From Kappaphycus alvarezii (taxonomy: Eukaryota; Rhodophyta; Florideophyceae; Gigartinales; Solieriaceae), in the NCBI GenBank assembly GCA_002205965.3, contig NADL03000641.1:310001-374000 (forward strand): DNA of 64,000 nt, written 5' to 3'. The notes below the pieces were generated by a model. It saw only the letters and a list, made by a program, of their open reading frames with translations. It was not told where the DNA came from and did not search any database. Both the position numbers and the translations under genes were made by a program. Positions 45,530-59,379 of the stretch are shown here, in pieces; position 1 is the stretch's first letter; each line of letters starts with the position of its first letter.

Positions 45530-45870
45530 AGGAGAAGTTGAGGTGGTAGAGATGGGGTGATTCCTTGGATGGCTGGACGGTATGCTTGTCCTCCGGGCCG
45601 TAAGGCCGAACCGAGATCCGCGGAATGGTAGAACCTTGAGATTAATCGAGTCCACAGAACAGTAGACACCAGAGGTGCAATATTGGACAAAAAAGATGTA
45701 CTAGTGAGTCATCAGGGCTGAATATCTCCTTTGGAGACAACATTATTATCTCCTTTGGAGATAATAATGTTGTCACTAACGACAACTGTGAAGTTCCTAT
45801 TTGTATATGGACGTCCAAGTCCGGGGCGCCAAGTGTGAGTAAATAGCACAGAGGGTCAATGAAATGGGTG
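45530..45870 (+). repeat. dispersed repeat, copy 1 (partner at 61.74-62.02 kb)
   Basis: Shares with 61740-62020 the blocks GGTATGCTTGTCCTCC, AAGGCCGAACCGAGATCCGCGG (AAGACCGGGCCCTAAACCGTGG in the partner), a run ending GAGTCCACAGAACAG..., and GCGCCAAGTGTGAGTAAATA (GGCTCCAAATGTGAGTAAATA). Both are in the same orientation, strongly diverged. The nature is unknown: LTR or untranslated part of an old retroelement is possible. Confidence 0.5.
45736..45774. repeat. perfect 18-bp hairpin with TTT loop
   Basis: An arm of 18 bases starting GACAACATTATTATCTCC, a TTT loop, and its exact reverse complement ending GTTGTC. Preceded by a further copy of ATCTCCTTTGGAGA at 45724-45737, itself a small palindrome. 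It lies within dispersed repeat copy 1. Confidence 0.9.
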
Positions 45871-48300
45871 GTAAAATATGGTTTATAGAGGGTACACTAG
45901 AAGGAGAACCAGAATGAATAAAAGTGGCTATAGCCAAAGTTGTCTTTGGCAAGATTGCGGCAAAGGCGGAAGCCGGGAGTCAAGTTCATAGCTAATATTG
46001 GGGTAGCTGTTTATTCTGGGGCTCTAGTGGCCAGGTGGGTATAAATACCAGTTGCCTAGGTTAGGGTTATCTACGATGGCGAGGTAAGTAAAGTCAAGGT
46101 CAGCCAAGTAATGGAAATCCAAGTTAGAGATTAGTAAAGTCGACAATTGTCCCAATAGGTGCCTTTCAACTGCGAAAATATCAGGTACAAGTTGGGGGCT
46201 GAGTGGTCCGGAATGCATGTCTTGGGGCCCATTCGGGTGGATATACAGCATCACGACCGATAGTGGTCGGCAGTCGACATAATTGCCGTTAATGTACATT
46301 AAAGTACACCTGCGGAATGTTTGGGCATCAAAAAAGGAAGGGAGGTACGAGTAATCTTCATGTGCCAATGCAAAAAGCAGTCCAACTTTTGTTTAAAGCG
46401 AAGTGTGGAAGACTTGCAAAAGGAATTCCGCAACATGAATAATAGTGCAAGATATCAGAGCTGACTCTGAAAAAGCCACGAAGAGGCAATATATTGTGCT
46501 AGTAATATCCATCTGCTGCATCAACTGCCCGAAGTCCTCTCTGGGAACACGCTGCTTGAAAATTTCATCTCAAATCTTACCACAGACAAAGTCAGTACGT
46601 GCGTTCATTAGCGGCCGCGATGGATAAGATGGAGCCACCCTTTTCTTCATCTCAATGCATGAAATCTTTGCAAAGTGTTCTGTCGGAGTTTATTAGTCAA
46701 TAGGGGCCCTTCGCAGATCAATAAAATCAATTATGTATGGGGAAAATGCCATCCAGGGGTGCTCTTTATCAGCTATAATTCCACATTTGCACAATTTCCC
46801 AATATTCACAGCCCTTGAATTATGCATAAATTCTCGTATTCTCTGTCCGTTATTACTAGAAAGCCGGTCATGGACTGTTCTCTACATGTCCCTAACAGTG
46901 GCACAAAGAGTTCCCGACGTTCACATATTGTTATTCACCACGTAGACGAAATATCATCATTAACGTTGTTCGAAATAATGCATGAGCGATAGCTTCCAAA
47001 TTGCACCCTTCCTTATCGTCTTTTCGTGCGCTTAAAGTTTTGACGTTATTTTCATTTGCTCTTGTGCCGTGAAGATCATGGAGAGGTGTGTCAAAAGTGC
47101 TTCTTGGGATGATAAAACTCTACACGAAATCCAATAGGCGGTCTGCCCAGAATCAGCTCAAAAAATGGTTTTTCCGATTGCAAGTTCTAAAAAACTTCAT
47201 CATGATCCCCTCTTCCCGTCGCAGAGAATTCTAAACGTTGGAACCTTTAAATCAAAACAACTCTACTGTAAGAATTAAGAAGTCTAATTTGTTCAATAAA
47301 AGAAGAATCTTAAAGAGATTTAAATCAGAATACTGCGAGAAAACAAATACAATCAGAACAAGAATCATGTCTGACATTTGCGGAGAACGCACGCTCATTT
47401 GATTCAGCACAGTACTTTCATTCGTCCACGCTAAACATTTTTGCCGCAAGGAGTCACGGAACAGAACATTTTAACTTGCTCTATAGTACATTAAACGACT
47501 GAAAGTATCTCTGTTTCAATAGCGATCCAAGGCAGATCTATAGAATAGAAAAGCACAACACGTGAGTATTTCTGAATGAATTCGTTGTCCATCTTGATTC
47601 CTCCTGAGGGAAACATGCGTTGTGGTACTTGCTCGCACTGTTGAGGCACGTGCGCGACTCTGTCTATGACCCATACTCGTCCGCGTATTCTTCTCCACGC
47701 AAACGTTTGCGGTTTAATTCGATAGAGAGTTGTGCTATTGTGAATGAAAGACTTTGGCGCTTCTATATTGATTTGGTAGGTCGTAAGGACTTTCGACGGT
47801 CAAACGTGGATTTTTTGTTGAAGGAGGAGATCCGTTAGCGGTGCCGCATTATGACTGCGCTTCAGCCAGTAGAGTGGATTTCAGCGCTTATGCTATTGGT
47901 AAAGGGAATATTATGTGCTTGCGAAGGATGCAGGAGGCGGAGGCGGGATTCTGGTGGAGCTGATAGCCCGGAGCGCACCAAAAACATGATGCAAGATTCA
48001 AATGACCCGAAACGAGCTTCCTGTGGTCATTTCTAGGTTATTACTAGAAATGAAGACGTAGAATATTCTTCAAAGCCCATTTGTTACGGTGGAAGACTTT
48101 GAGATGGAATTAGAATACTTGTTCCCAAGTAATGGCACATTTAATACTCTGCTAAATAGGGGCTTTATACATAAGCGGATCCGTGAAATGAGGGGTTTGA
48201 AAAATATATACGATACATAGGACATAAAAAGTGCTAGGGTTATTTCGTCTCCGTAATCTATAGCTGAACAGTGCCTACTGAACCATTAATAATTGACAAT
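45870..48300. other. AT-rich sequence without a recognisable gene
   Basis: Frames up to 114 codons occur (46024-46368 minus) but start without ATG and show no domain. Probably decayed transposon DNA. Confidence 0.4.
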
Positions 48301-48620
48301 ATAATCTCTTTATTTCGAGCAAAGGGTTCTGGAAATCGTTTCATTGTCCTTCCGCTCTCCACATTGGGGCTGGCATCTAGATGCTCGGGACCTCGCCGAC
48401 CGGGTTGCGATTGAAATTTATGCACATGCAGCTTTTCTGATTGCTGAGGCGCGGTGAACAATATTCTACCCTCACCAGGTGAGTTAGAATAACGCCAGCT
48501 GTCTTTTGGAGCTAATTTGGGGGAATTTTAAACCTACAGTAAGTTGGTTCCAGAGAATAACCGTTCCCTGGGTATATAAATCGCTACGAAAATTAAGCCT
48601 TTTGTCCGTTTTTTATAGCC
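48300..48620 (+). mobile_element. non-LTR retrotransposon 3' fragment (C)
   Basis: DNA-level homologue of fragment B: GGTTCTGGAAATCGTTTCAT, then CTTCCGCTCTCCACATTGGG and GATTGCTGAGGCGCGGTGAA correspond to 43583-43720. It is followed by the family's tail block (CCAGAGAATAACCGTTCC, GGGTATATAAATCGCTACG, 48550-48595). More decayed than B; no open frame. Confidence 0.6.
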
Positions 48621-51600
48621 CAAACCGACCTACGCTACCGTTGATCTTTCAAAACAAAAAAAAACATTAACCATAGGCATATACAGTAGAGCGTAATATT
48701 ATGCTGCGAAACAAACACAGAGAGTTTTGAGTCTACTGTACTGAACGGTGAGACTTTAGAAGTCTTCAATGGTTGTAGAGAGAAGTAAGGTGCTGTTGGT
48801 GTTCAAGAGATTGTAGGAGGAGTTAAGGATCTGACAGATGATCAACTAGTGAAGAAACGTCGCGATCCGTGTAGTTGACACTCTGCTTAATCATTCATTA
48901 CAAAGGGAAAATGCGGGCGTGGTATTCATCTATCGTGATGTAAGTGCCACCTGAAACACACAGAATGAGGAAAAACGCAACGCACAGGTCAATACTGCAG
49001 AAATTGAACACCAGAAAGAATCAACCAGGAAGTTGATATGATGCTATCCAGAAGGCAAACCGCTTTGCAGATTTCTGCCAGCGCCGAGAGTCACTGCAGA
49101 TGAATGCCTCGAATCTTCTAAATTAGCTCCTTGCGCGACTGGAAAAGGTTATCGTGAGCACTGGGACGACAGAAAACTCTTCCGTATGCCGCTTGCCAAG
49201 AATTGAGATCTGGACAGGAACTAGCCTGCTTCTCCGAGGCAAGTAATGTAAGAAAACGCAGTATATCTTTAGCTTCTCCGACTCGCCTGCCAACAGTTGA
49301 GTTGTGTGAGTGAAACTACTGCAAAAAAGTACAAATCAGCAATCGCACTGATATAATGCTATCTTTTTCTATATACATCTAATTCCTAACAAACGCCCCT
49401 AGTTCTCAGCCTTTCGAGCTTCCAAACTATATTCACCCCTTACATTCCTTTCTATATTTTTCTCTGTGAAAATTATTGCCAATTATTAACTTTAAAGTCA
49501 GGTAATTCTACCGGCCTTGTCTTTATGGCGTTTACGGTACCCCCGATGGAACAGCACGGGGCGAAAAATTCTACGAATAATGCAATGGTGGTCGGAGCGT
49601 AGTCTGAACTCCATTGAGCCAAGGTAACAGTCTTTCCCATAGATGAATACCTTGCTCAGAAACAGTAACTGGCATAGATACGATTTAAATTAATAATTAA
49701 AATAAAGAGCGAATAAGGAACTCATAGGATATACTAAAGCCTTCACAATAAAACGGAAGTAAAAAGGCGGCACCAGGAAGTACATTAAATAGATTGAGAT
49801 GAAGGGGTTTTCGTTTCTTTAATTTTTGCAATCTATATAATCTTAACTCACATGATGGGCCCTGGTGGGGTAAAACTGGCGTCATCGAAAAGTAACCACC
49901 AACGACCCTAGATGAGAGTTTTTACAAGCGACTGAAGTGGTACAGTAGACCTAACTGGAGGAATAGGAGTGAATCGGGAAAAGGGGTCAATGCTCTAGTA
50001 ACAAATCCTTAGTTGAATGCTTTTTTACCTTGCCTATAGGCTAGAGAGCTGATTATAGATATTTATTCGACGTTGAAGACTAACTTTTCTTCCCTCCCTT
50101 GGATTCGGCATTTTAAAAGGCTTGAATAGACTATTCTATTAACTAATTATTGCCATTGAACCACTCAAAGCATCATAAATTTCGTAGTACGATTTTTTTT
50201 CGAACGAGAAAGTTTCAACTTAAAATGAGTAACATATACCAAAATTATGTACTCCCACAATACCCATTCTCTAGATAAGACCCTAAAAATTACTACAAAT
50301 TACCCATATAGTCTCTACATACACATTTGAACAGCTCATAGCTGTCTATTTACTCCCGTAACAAGTCAAGCTCAACCAGTTTCTTTCTGATCTTTTCCAT
50401 GGTTAGTAACCCTTGGTTCATCCAATTCTATCCTCATCCTCCCGGGAAACCGAATTAGACAACTCTTCCCCGAGTTCGTCGGCCTCCTCATCTACTTCCG
50501 CCAGCACCTCGACCTCTTCTTCGTCACCTCGTAGACGAGTTCCAGGGCAAAACTCTCCTCTACAGATTTCCCACCCTCTCTATTCTCCTTCTCTGAGTCC
50601 CCTCCCATGCACCCTGATCCACCAAATGTCAGGTGATAAGTTCCGCTAGTTTCGTTTCGGTTTCATAATGTAAGCAGTCGTCCACATCTGTTGAGCCTAA
50701 GGAAAACAACGGGGAGAAGGTAAGGTGACGAGAGGGTTGAGATTTGGACATGAAGTGGGAAGGGCTAAGTTGGTCCACAAATTTGATAATGGATTGAAAT
50801 ATGTTCTTCTGTTGTTTTTGGACGGAAGAAAAAGTTCGGCGGGTACTTGATGGTGCTTAATACTGCCGGAACTTCGAACAGTAATTATCAAAGCAAGTGC
50901 AAATTGATTCTTTATCTCGCGTGAAAAGCAGTGGCACTCATGGAGGCGAATCGGTCAAATAAACAAAGGTATAAATATTGATCATAACTACAAATATTCG
51001 GGCCGAAAAAGGTGACATTTACTGCTAATATTTTTGCAAAAATACTGATAAAAACTAAAGGGATTGTGAACTTCCTCCGTAGATATAAAGATAAAAAACT
51101 GAATAGTAAAGGGTAAAGAGAAGCAGGGAACTTCTCTCGCGGAAAATGTAGCAGAAAATGAAGAAAACAGGAGAGAAACGATTTTTTTCTTCACGAAAGA
51201 TAGATATCATCCTTTTTGACATTACAGGTGCCATTAATTTCTGATGCCACCAGTCTTGAAGTATGTGATTGCAAGAGAACGGAAGAATAGGGGTATATTC
51301 AACCTCTAGATAGGTCGATACAAATTGTCTTCAATTCGAAACAACCAATATTGTATTTATATACCCGTTACATCTGCCTAAAAGATTCCAATACCACCAA
51401 ACTTCTATATTATACTCAGAATCGCCTGCATTGCATTAATCTAATCCATCATGACGTCGCATCACTTAATTTTTCCTATTTTTCTTGAGCATATTGTAAA
51501 ATATATATCCTGAAAACCGTTGGACTTCCATCTGCAGATGGATCCGATGATCCTCAGGCGAAATAAGATGCAGATTATGAGTTCTACGTAGAAACTCTTC

Positions 51601-54600
51601 ATGAAACGTATTACACTCTGATGTATCACGCGAGAAACATGGTTTTACGTTGCTCCCGATAGATCTGCACCATTATCAACAGCGCGAGCGAAACTGAATG
51701 CCGTGAAGCCAGAAACACTCTCCGAATTAGAAGGTGGATGAAGAGATTATATTACTGGGAAAATTTTGATAATCATAATCCGTCCTTGAAGACATTTGAA
51801 ACCTAGCGGGGACATAGAATAATCCAAGTATACAACCATACATTTCAAATGAATCGAGTTCAAGCGCCATTGCATGAAGAAGTTAAAAGAAATTCGTTAC
51901 TTTTGAACTCATTCAAACACCGTCCGCTATGGTACAGACTAAGTTGATGCACAAGCCCCTCTTTGCGGAACGGTTCTTGAGACACCGTCCAAAGTTCATA
52001 GTCACGCATGAAACCAAATACATACCTAAGGCTATAGAGGTATCATAATATGGTCAGATTTATGTGTTTGATTGCACCTCATTGGAAAAGTTATCATAGA
52101 TCATTAAATTTTAATGCTAAGATTGACCTCCTTAAATATCCGCTAGCCAGCTGTATCCGCAGTGACTATGGGGGTTCATCAATCATCTCTTAGCTATGTA
52201 TAGCCAGTCTCTCGGTGCTTCTATATGATATGTACGCCTTGGTATTGTTGTTAAGGAAACCACTTGAACAAAGGGAATATGGTATCAATTTAATGGATAA
52301 AACTACCTCCTACAGTAGCTTGTACTCTGGTAGTCGTAGTCAAAACCCATAGTACGTGTCCCTACTTAGGTAATTGTTTTTGAATATACATTAGGTATGT
52401 TTAATATGGTAGTAAAGAAAATGGAAGGTTAATTGCACCAAACTAGTTAACATAAAAATCCTTCTCATGACTCCGAGAAGCCACCGAGATAATGGAATTA
52501 CTTTCTCCTAGTCGTTTACCAATCTCCTCGTTAGGCCCATCATCCTCTTTTTGTTCCGTTGGATCTACAACATCCTTTAAGGATATATATCTACCATTGT
52601 TTTTGCCCTGTTTTGCCAGGCTAAGTTAGTAAAAAACCAAATATCCCTTTTTGATTGCAATGGTAGGAAATTGAAAGGACTAATTTCTAATTTGAAGAGA
52701 CAATATATGATTTGCACTGCATGAAATAGAACTGTGACTTGAATGGTAATCATACCATTTAGATTGGCTCGACGCACAATGGAGCCACACAAATAATGAA
52801 TACGGTCTGAATCCAATAATCCACTGCGCTCCTTATGGAATGAGATTATGGCCAGTGCACCGCTGTCATAGCTTTTCAGAACGCTGGACGCACTAATGGA
52901 AAAATGCACAGATTGCATATCTTTTTTAGTAGTTTTCCCGAACTATTGATGAATGAAATGTGTTTATTCTGTGCTAAGTGTGTTGCACTGTTTGAAATAT
53001 ATTTTTGTCTTAGTAACTGACTCCTAATGGTACATTAGAAAGGAATAGAATAGTAGCCCTCTTCCAATAGAGAAAATTTAACCTTCGACTGGTGCGGAAT
53101 ACGTAACCTACCTTTCACTTATCCGATGGAATCTAAAAAAGCCAATAAAGAAAGGATCAGTTGCTATCTGATACAAAAAAGGAAACATTTATACAGTGTT
53201 GTGTGGTGAAATTTGTAGATTAGGATCCTGGATGCAGCTTAGCGAAAGTGAATTAAGCAGTAAACAAGGGCGGATAAAACAAGAAGGGCTTTATATGGAT
53301 CTTTTATTACCCTTTTCCATTAAATATAATTCCACTGCAGTAGCACAGAGGATTTTGAGTTTGAGGGAGGCGGGAAGCAATAGTATAGAGAAAAAATGCA
53401 GTCAATACACTGATCCACGGAAAAAATCTCTGGGTTTTAAGTCGTATCGAGTTCCTTGCGATCATATTGTCCCCTATACATAGAAGGGCTTCATAAAAAA
53501 GGACATGGTGATCTTATGTGTAACAAATATCACCAAGGTTGGAGCTCAGTTGCGAAGGTTAGCAAAGAAAAATAAGAACAAGCGGGTATTCTCTATGTCG
53601 AAGTATATCAAATATCGCATGTGACCCAAAAGTGGAGAATAAACTTATATATAAACTCCAGTATCTGGGGTGCCAAGAGGAGGATCACTTCTAACTCGGA
53701 GAGACTAAAAAAGAAATAAAAAGGGTTTAGTGGTAATAAAAAAGAGAAGAAACAATCCGGAGGGCGGAAAGTTCATCCCTAAAACAGTAGAATATACGGT
53801 CGCCCCTGTATGGATATAATTATCAACAGTCATACAAAATAGAGGAAGATTGGTAATCTTCACGACCAAAAAAAGGGACCAAGTCCAGAGCCAACATCAG
53901 AGTTAGCTTTCTTTACTGATACCATGACTGAACTGAAGCTTTTGGTTGTATTTCGCAAATTTACACGTCAGTAGAACGTACCTGATCGAAAATGTGATTG
54001 AGTGAAACAAGTTTGGAATTTAGAGCAATACTGGTAATTTACGGTTTTAAAAGCGCCTTGGTTGATTTAAAACTTGCATTCAAAGGATACAGATATTTAT
54101 AGCAGACCAGCAAAGTGGCTTCATTATTCATAAAAATAAGATAGGAATACCCGGAAATCGAATAAATTGCATCCAAGTGGTCTAATTTATCAACGATTGA
54201 ATTATGATTGGCTCATTGTGCGGTACACCTTGAGCTCTTGATGACAGAACGGTTCCCTTCTGTGAAATGGTAGGTTTTTAATTGCATTAATTGGGAAAAT
54301 TACTATATCATGTTAGGTTAATTATGACAGGGTCAAGCTTGTAGCAATATCAGTGATGTAAAAGCCAGATTGGGAGGAGAAAAAACCAACGCATGAATTT
54401 TTGCATGCTTTTGTGTTGTTGGTATTAAATTCTCAAGTAGGTCAATGTGGAAATGGATGGAAGTGAAAAATTATGACTGATACTGCATCGTAAGCTATAC
54501 CGAAAATTAGAGGCGAGATTAAATTTATCTTTAAAGTTTTCATTTCAAGATTCATACTTTTATCAACATCCCTGAATTCTTGGAAGAATCCATCAGTATT

Positions 54601-55466
54601 CGGCACATAAAAAAGGGGATCATATTTCATCGATTCCACAAGTAAGTACTCTCAGTAGATAGAATCAAAGGTTAAAATTCATGGATAAACTGCCAACGCG
54701 TTGGAAAAACTATTTCAGAAGTACTTTTCCGAGTTAGCCTGGCTATGCCCTTCGGGCATGACACTGGGGTTCAGTATGATTATCCGGGTTACCATTTGTA
54801 GTGGTCTGAACTTATATTCGTCTATCAATTCCACTTTCATCCTTGTAAGCTTCAAGCATACCAACTCTTTTTTTCCTTCAATTGGCGATAATCTACGTCT
54901 TTTCTAGTTATTTTGACTTCTATTTGTTATTCTTGGGACTTTTTGCGAGTAAATTCTGGTAGAAATACTCTAGGTGTTCGTCTGCGAATAATCCATAGAA
55001 AAATATGCCTACTGTGTGTGAGAAAGAACATATCAGGATTACAATGAGTCATGGTTGTGGAGAATAGATAGTACAGAATTTATTTGGTGTAATTAAAGGT
55101 CTCATTCTACGTTGAAGTGAATTTCTTACCCAAAAAGACGTCAAAAATGGCGGACAGAAGTGAATTATCAGGTTGGTGCCTAGAATGTTCTGCAGAGGAA
55201 AAGAAACACAAAGTTTGTTTACTGAGAAGTGCTGAGGCTATGAAACCCTGTAAGGCAATCGAAGAACTTCTCAGTGCCACCATAATGTATAATACAGTAT
55301 CATGACGCGCAGCACTTAGACTACGGATAACGACAAGCCTCACCTCTCTTGGCATCTAAAATCACCAGAGAGAAGTTTAAGGAGATTTCAATGGTCTTTT
55401 GTTGCATAATACCGTACTTTATTACTTTTCTTCAAGCAAAATTATATTTCTTTATCGTCTGTAAAT

Positions 55467-55483
55467 GATAGATAGATAGATAG
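55467..55483 (+). repeat. (GATA)4 microsatellite
   Basis: Four tandem GATA units. Confidence 0.8.
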
Positions 55484-56274
55484 GGTAAATTAGACGGTTT
55501 TTTTTGAAATTTTAATGGACTTTTGAGCTCAAAAAACAAGCGGATAAAATTTTCGGAGCTGTTAAAAACTTCTCTCTATAGATTATTGCCATAGATTATT
55601 GTTCACGAGTGAGGGTGGACGATTCGCAGGTAGACATCTTATTCGTTTGTGCATACGTTTCTGTGTTGAGCATTATGTTAGCACTGACTGTATTACTGTT
55701 GCATTCCACAGGTTCAACTTCCTGCATGAAGTGTTATTTCACGGTTTTTACAGCTTTACACGAATTTATTGCATGTACTGTATATTCAAACCACCGTAAC
55801 ATCATGACCAGGGCCACTAGGCACTTTGCTGTCATCACACTTTTCCCTACAGTTCTCTAAACAACGTTTGACCCATTGATACACTTGGAATAGTTACGAA
55901 CGAGCTGTAGAAAGATATGTTTTATCATTGCTTTACCAATCAGAAGTTGCCTTGCTATCTCGTGCTACTTTGACTGATGTCTGTTTTACATGTTGTCAGA
56001 GCGTATCAATCGTCCAAGTTCCTACAGCGCTTCTTACGATACTGTCAGAGCTGTTTTACTGGAAAACCTTTGCATATGCTATCATTCGACTACATTTCCT
56101 TTCGGCAATTATCTATCCACAGTTATACAAAAATCCTGGTTTTGAGCTGCCGGCATAACCCAGCAAGCCTCAACCAAGGTTTCAATGAAAATTTCAAGCC
56201 TGATCTGCTCTTGAGCGCTCAACTTCAGCTGAAAAAACCACAATTACAGTGCATACTGATACTTTCGTTTTCTA

Positions 56275-56334
56275 AGTTCAGCGTGCAAGCACAGTTCAGC
56301 GTGCAAGCACAGTTCAGCGTGCAAGCACAGTTCA
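56275..56334 (+). repeat. three tandem 18 bp units
   Basis: AGTTCAGCGTGCAAGCAC three times without a difference, then a partial AGTTCA. In the plus frame 55977-56369 (ATG start, 130 codons) it would encode FSVQAQ three times. Identical units in an otherwise decayed region point to a recent local expansion. Confidence 0.9.
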
Positions 56335-59300
56335 TGCACCAGTTTATATTGATAAAAAAGTATGCTTAGAGCTGAAAAATGGGTTTTAAGGCAGTAGACA
56401 AAAGTTTTCAGTGATTCATGGGAATTCGGATTAGATTTTCGAAAGAAGAACAGGCTAAAAGGAAATCAGCAATATGCTGAAGGAAACGGAAATTCCAGGT
56501 TAAAAGAAGGAATTTCATACAAAGGAATATCATACCGTGGCAAATCTATGTAGCAAAATCAGTTTGTTGCAAATAAATACCGGAGCAGGTGGCTGAAGAA
56601 AAGCGGAAAGAGGTGGGAATGACTTGGAATACCATAATTGAATCAAGTCGAGACATAGACACACCCCGGAGCACCAGTTCCGGAGGGTAAGGAATATATC
56701 AGTGCAGCAGTGAATTGAGAAAAACATCTCAAAATAATGCTACCTTTTCTTTACAGCTCTCAGAGAACGGCTAATGGACCATCATCGGGAGTACGCCTCT
56801 CAATTGCCATAAACGAGAGACAAGATCACACCACGTAGCCCCCATAACCAGAAGTTTTAGCACATGGAGCTTATTGCGTAACCATACATACCTGACAGGC
56901 GCACAGTAGGTTGATTATATGGTGCGAAAGGGGCAACTATAAAAAGGAGAGATAGACTCCGCCAGTCGCCCAGCAAATCAGCGAGGACCCGTATGAGAGC
57001 GAGGACAAATATGAGGACAGGGAGAAATATGGAGATGAGGATGAAATACATGAGTACGGAAAGGTAAAAAATGAGGAAAAATTCGAAAGGATATAATGCA
57101 GTAAATATTTTTAAGGACAGTAATGGAAAAGGTCAGATAGTTTTCTACTGGCTCTACTATGTAAAAAAGAGTTGAAGAGTCAGTAGTTTCAGTTTCTTCG
57201 CAAATGTTGGTATCAAAGGGACGTTATCAAAGGGAAGAAAACTGCAACGGACCTTCAACATATCACCAGATTGACGAATTTTCAAAAAGATACCCAACGG
57301 CGCGAGGGATATTTTTATTTTGAAATATTTACTCTATTAAATAGAATATACGGAGTCCCACTGGTTTTTGCAACGTCGGTTAGAATCCGAGAGACAAAAA
57401 AAGCATGGATAGAGTATCTAAGAGTGAATTTCATTAAAGCCGTTTCTAATGGAAATTCCCCAGGGAAGCTTTGCTATTTGGTGGTCCCGGTTCTCATTAA
57501 AATCAACAAAAGTTGCTCATGTACACATTCCGCTGTATGAATGGATTTTACCTATCCGCCATGCAGCTGAAATATGCCTCAGCTTCCCTAATCAACCGAA
57601 TAAGTTATACTATGCGTTTAATTGATGCAGCGCTGACAGTAGAGCCCTTTTAAAGTTCATTTTCACAATCGCATACAGGTTGGTATAATATTACTCAATT
57701 TTGGTACTTGATTGGGTCTTTAAAAGCCACTTAAACGTTTTATTTAGCACTAATTGCGGTACGGGTGATAATTTTTTCGTGATGTAGAGATTCTTCAATA
57801 GCATCTAGATTTTTTGCTTCGTTATAAAATTTAAATCTCGAGATGACCAATACGTTCCCGTCAACTCTCATCTCATATTTTTTTGCACTTTTAAGAATTC
57901 TTTCCGCTTTTTCCTTCTCTGTGGTCATTAAGATTGTTTTCTATTATGATTCTTCCGAGAATTTATAGTCAGTCGCGGTGTTAGTACTTACTATCTGTTA
58001 AAACATTATATTCTTAAGTTCCTTCTTTTTGCGGATTATAGATTAATCTAATTTTATGTAAAGCTGACTATTCATGCCGATCTTTCTCAGAAAAGACGGA
58101 CCTATAGGATTTATGAGCGCATCGGCAACACCACTGATACCCATAACAAGAATAGATTCCGCATCCACAAAACTCTAATAAGTTCTCCTCCAACGTTTTG
58201 TATCACATACCGATGCTCGTTAGCTTAAATTGCCCCTTTGATGAACTATAACTCTCTTCTGCAGCAGATTACTTTATTCAGGCTCTGGACGTACAAAGAT
58301 TCTCAAAAAAGCGTTATCTATTTGAATCAACATTTCAGCCTACAGTGATGCCACCTCTGTATTCGGCGCGTGCTAGAGCTTCCCTATTTAAAATATATTT
58401 AAGGAACACCAAAAATTTATCCATCAACTCCTGATGCGAAGAGAAATCAGAGAACTTTGTCGGTTTGGGAACAGCGACAACATTTACGACACATTAAATG
58501 ATCCTCCGTTTGCCTGAGACACAAACACAAGTTTACAAGACTTGTTGGAGTAGAGGAAGTTGGAAATGGATATTCGAACATGTGCCTATTCCACTGATCC
58601 TTTCCATACCCCTTGATCAGGGCCATCATTCAATTAGCAAATTGAATATCATTCCAGTGTATTCTCATACTAAGAACCCATCTTTACGCTCTAAATCCAC
58701 TATCTATCCATTTAGTGTGTAAATAAAGATTTTGAGAGATTTTTGCAGTCTCAGATGTCTAACTTCCATGCGTAAGCATGCAGCAGCTTGCATCTTTTGG
58801 CTCTTGAAGGGTGTGATATCAAGTGAAAAAAGCTTCCAATCATTATGAAGAGAGTAACTGTAAATAACCTTAACGGAAAAGGGCTTCCAAGCACTTCTAC
58901 AGAATTTCTTTCATTTCTGTAAGAGTTTTTGAACTATGACGCCTTTAACAGATTTTGCGTTCCTCTTTGTAATCATATTGTTGATATTGTGACGAAATTG
59001 AATCCTGATACATAGTTCTGAACCATTTCCAAACTTTGAGCAGAATGAAATCTGCATAACAACTACGTCAGTTCACGGGACAATCTGTGGCCTATTGGTC
59101 AAGATTGAATATATGCAGTTTTATATGGGAAGTATTGAAGGCCAATAATTGTAGTAGAAGCGTTAGAAAAAAGTTAAGGCAAGTAGAGCCTTCAGATAAC
59201 CAATGCACGAACTTTCTAAGGAACTATAGATAAGTACTTGTCCCCACTGACTTCTTTCCCCCTCGTTCAATAATAATTTTACCTTTTCTCACTATCCATC

Positions 59301-59379
59301 TTGTTGCTACGTAACATTTATTAGAAAAGACGCAACAGAGGCTTTAAATTTCGTTATTAAATTTGAAGGCAAACCTGGA

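Larger units (their letters stand above)
48620..59340. other. AT-rich decayed sequence, no intact gene
   Basis: Nothing here supports a gene. Frames are short, mostly lack ATG and show no domain. Small items: a (GATA)4 run at 55467-55483, an 18 bp triple tandem repeat at 56275-56334, and a Ser-rich plus frame at 50413-50649. The composition and the Copia remnants to the right suggest very old transposon DNA. Confidence 0.45.

Noticed and set aside
46024-46368. 114-codon minus frame as a gene
   Set aside because: No ATG start, no domain, in decayed AT-rich DNA.
56275-56334. CRISPR-like array
   Set aside because: The units are directly tandem with no spacers, and the genome is eukaryotic.
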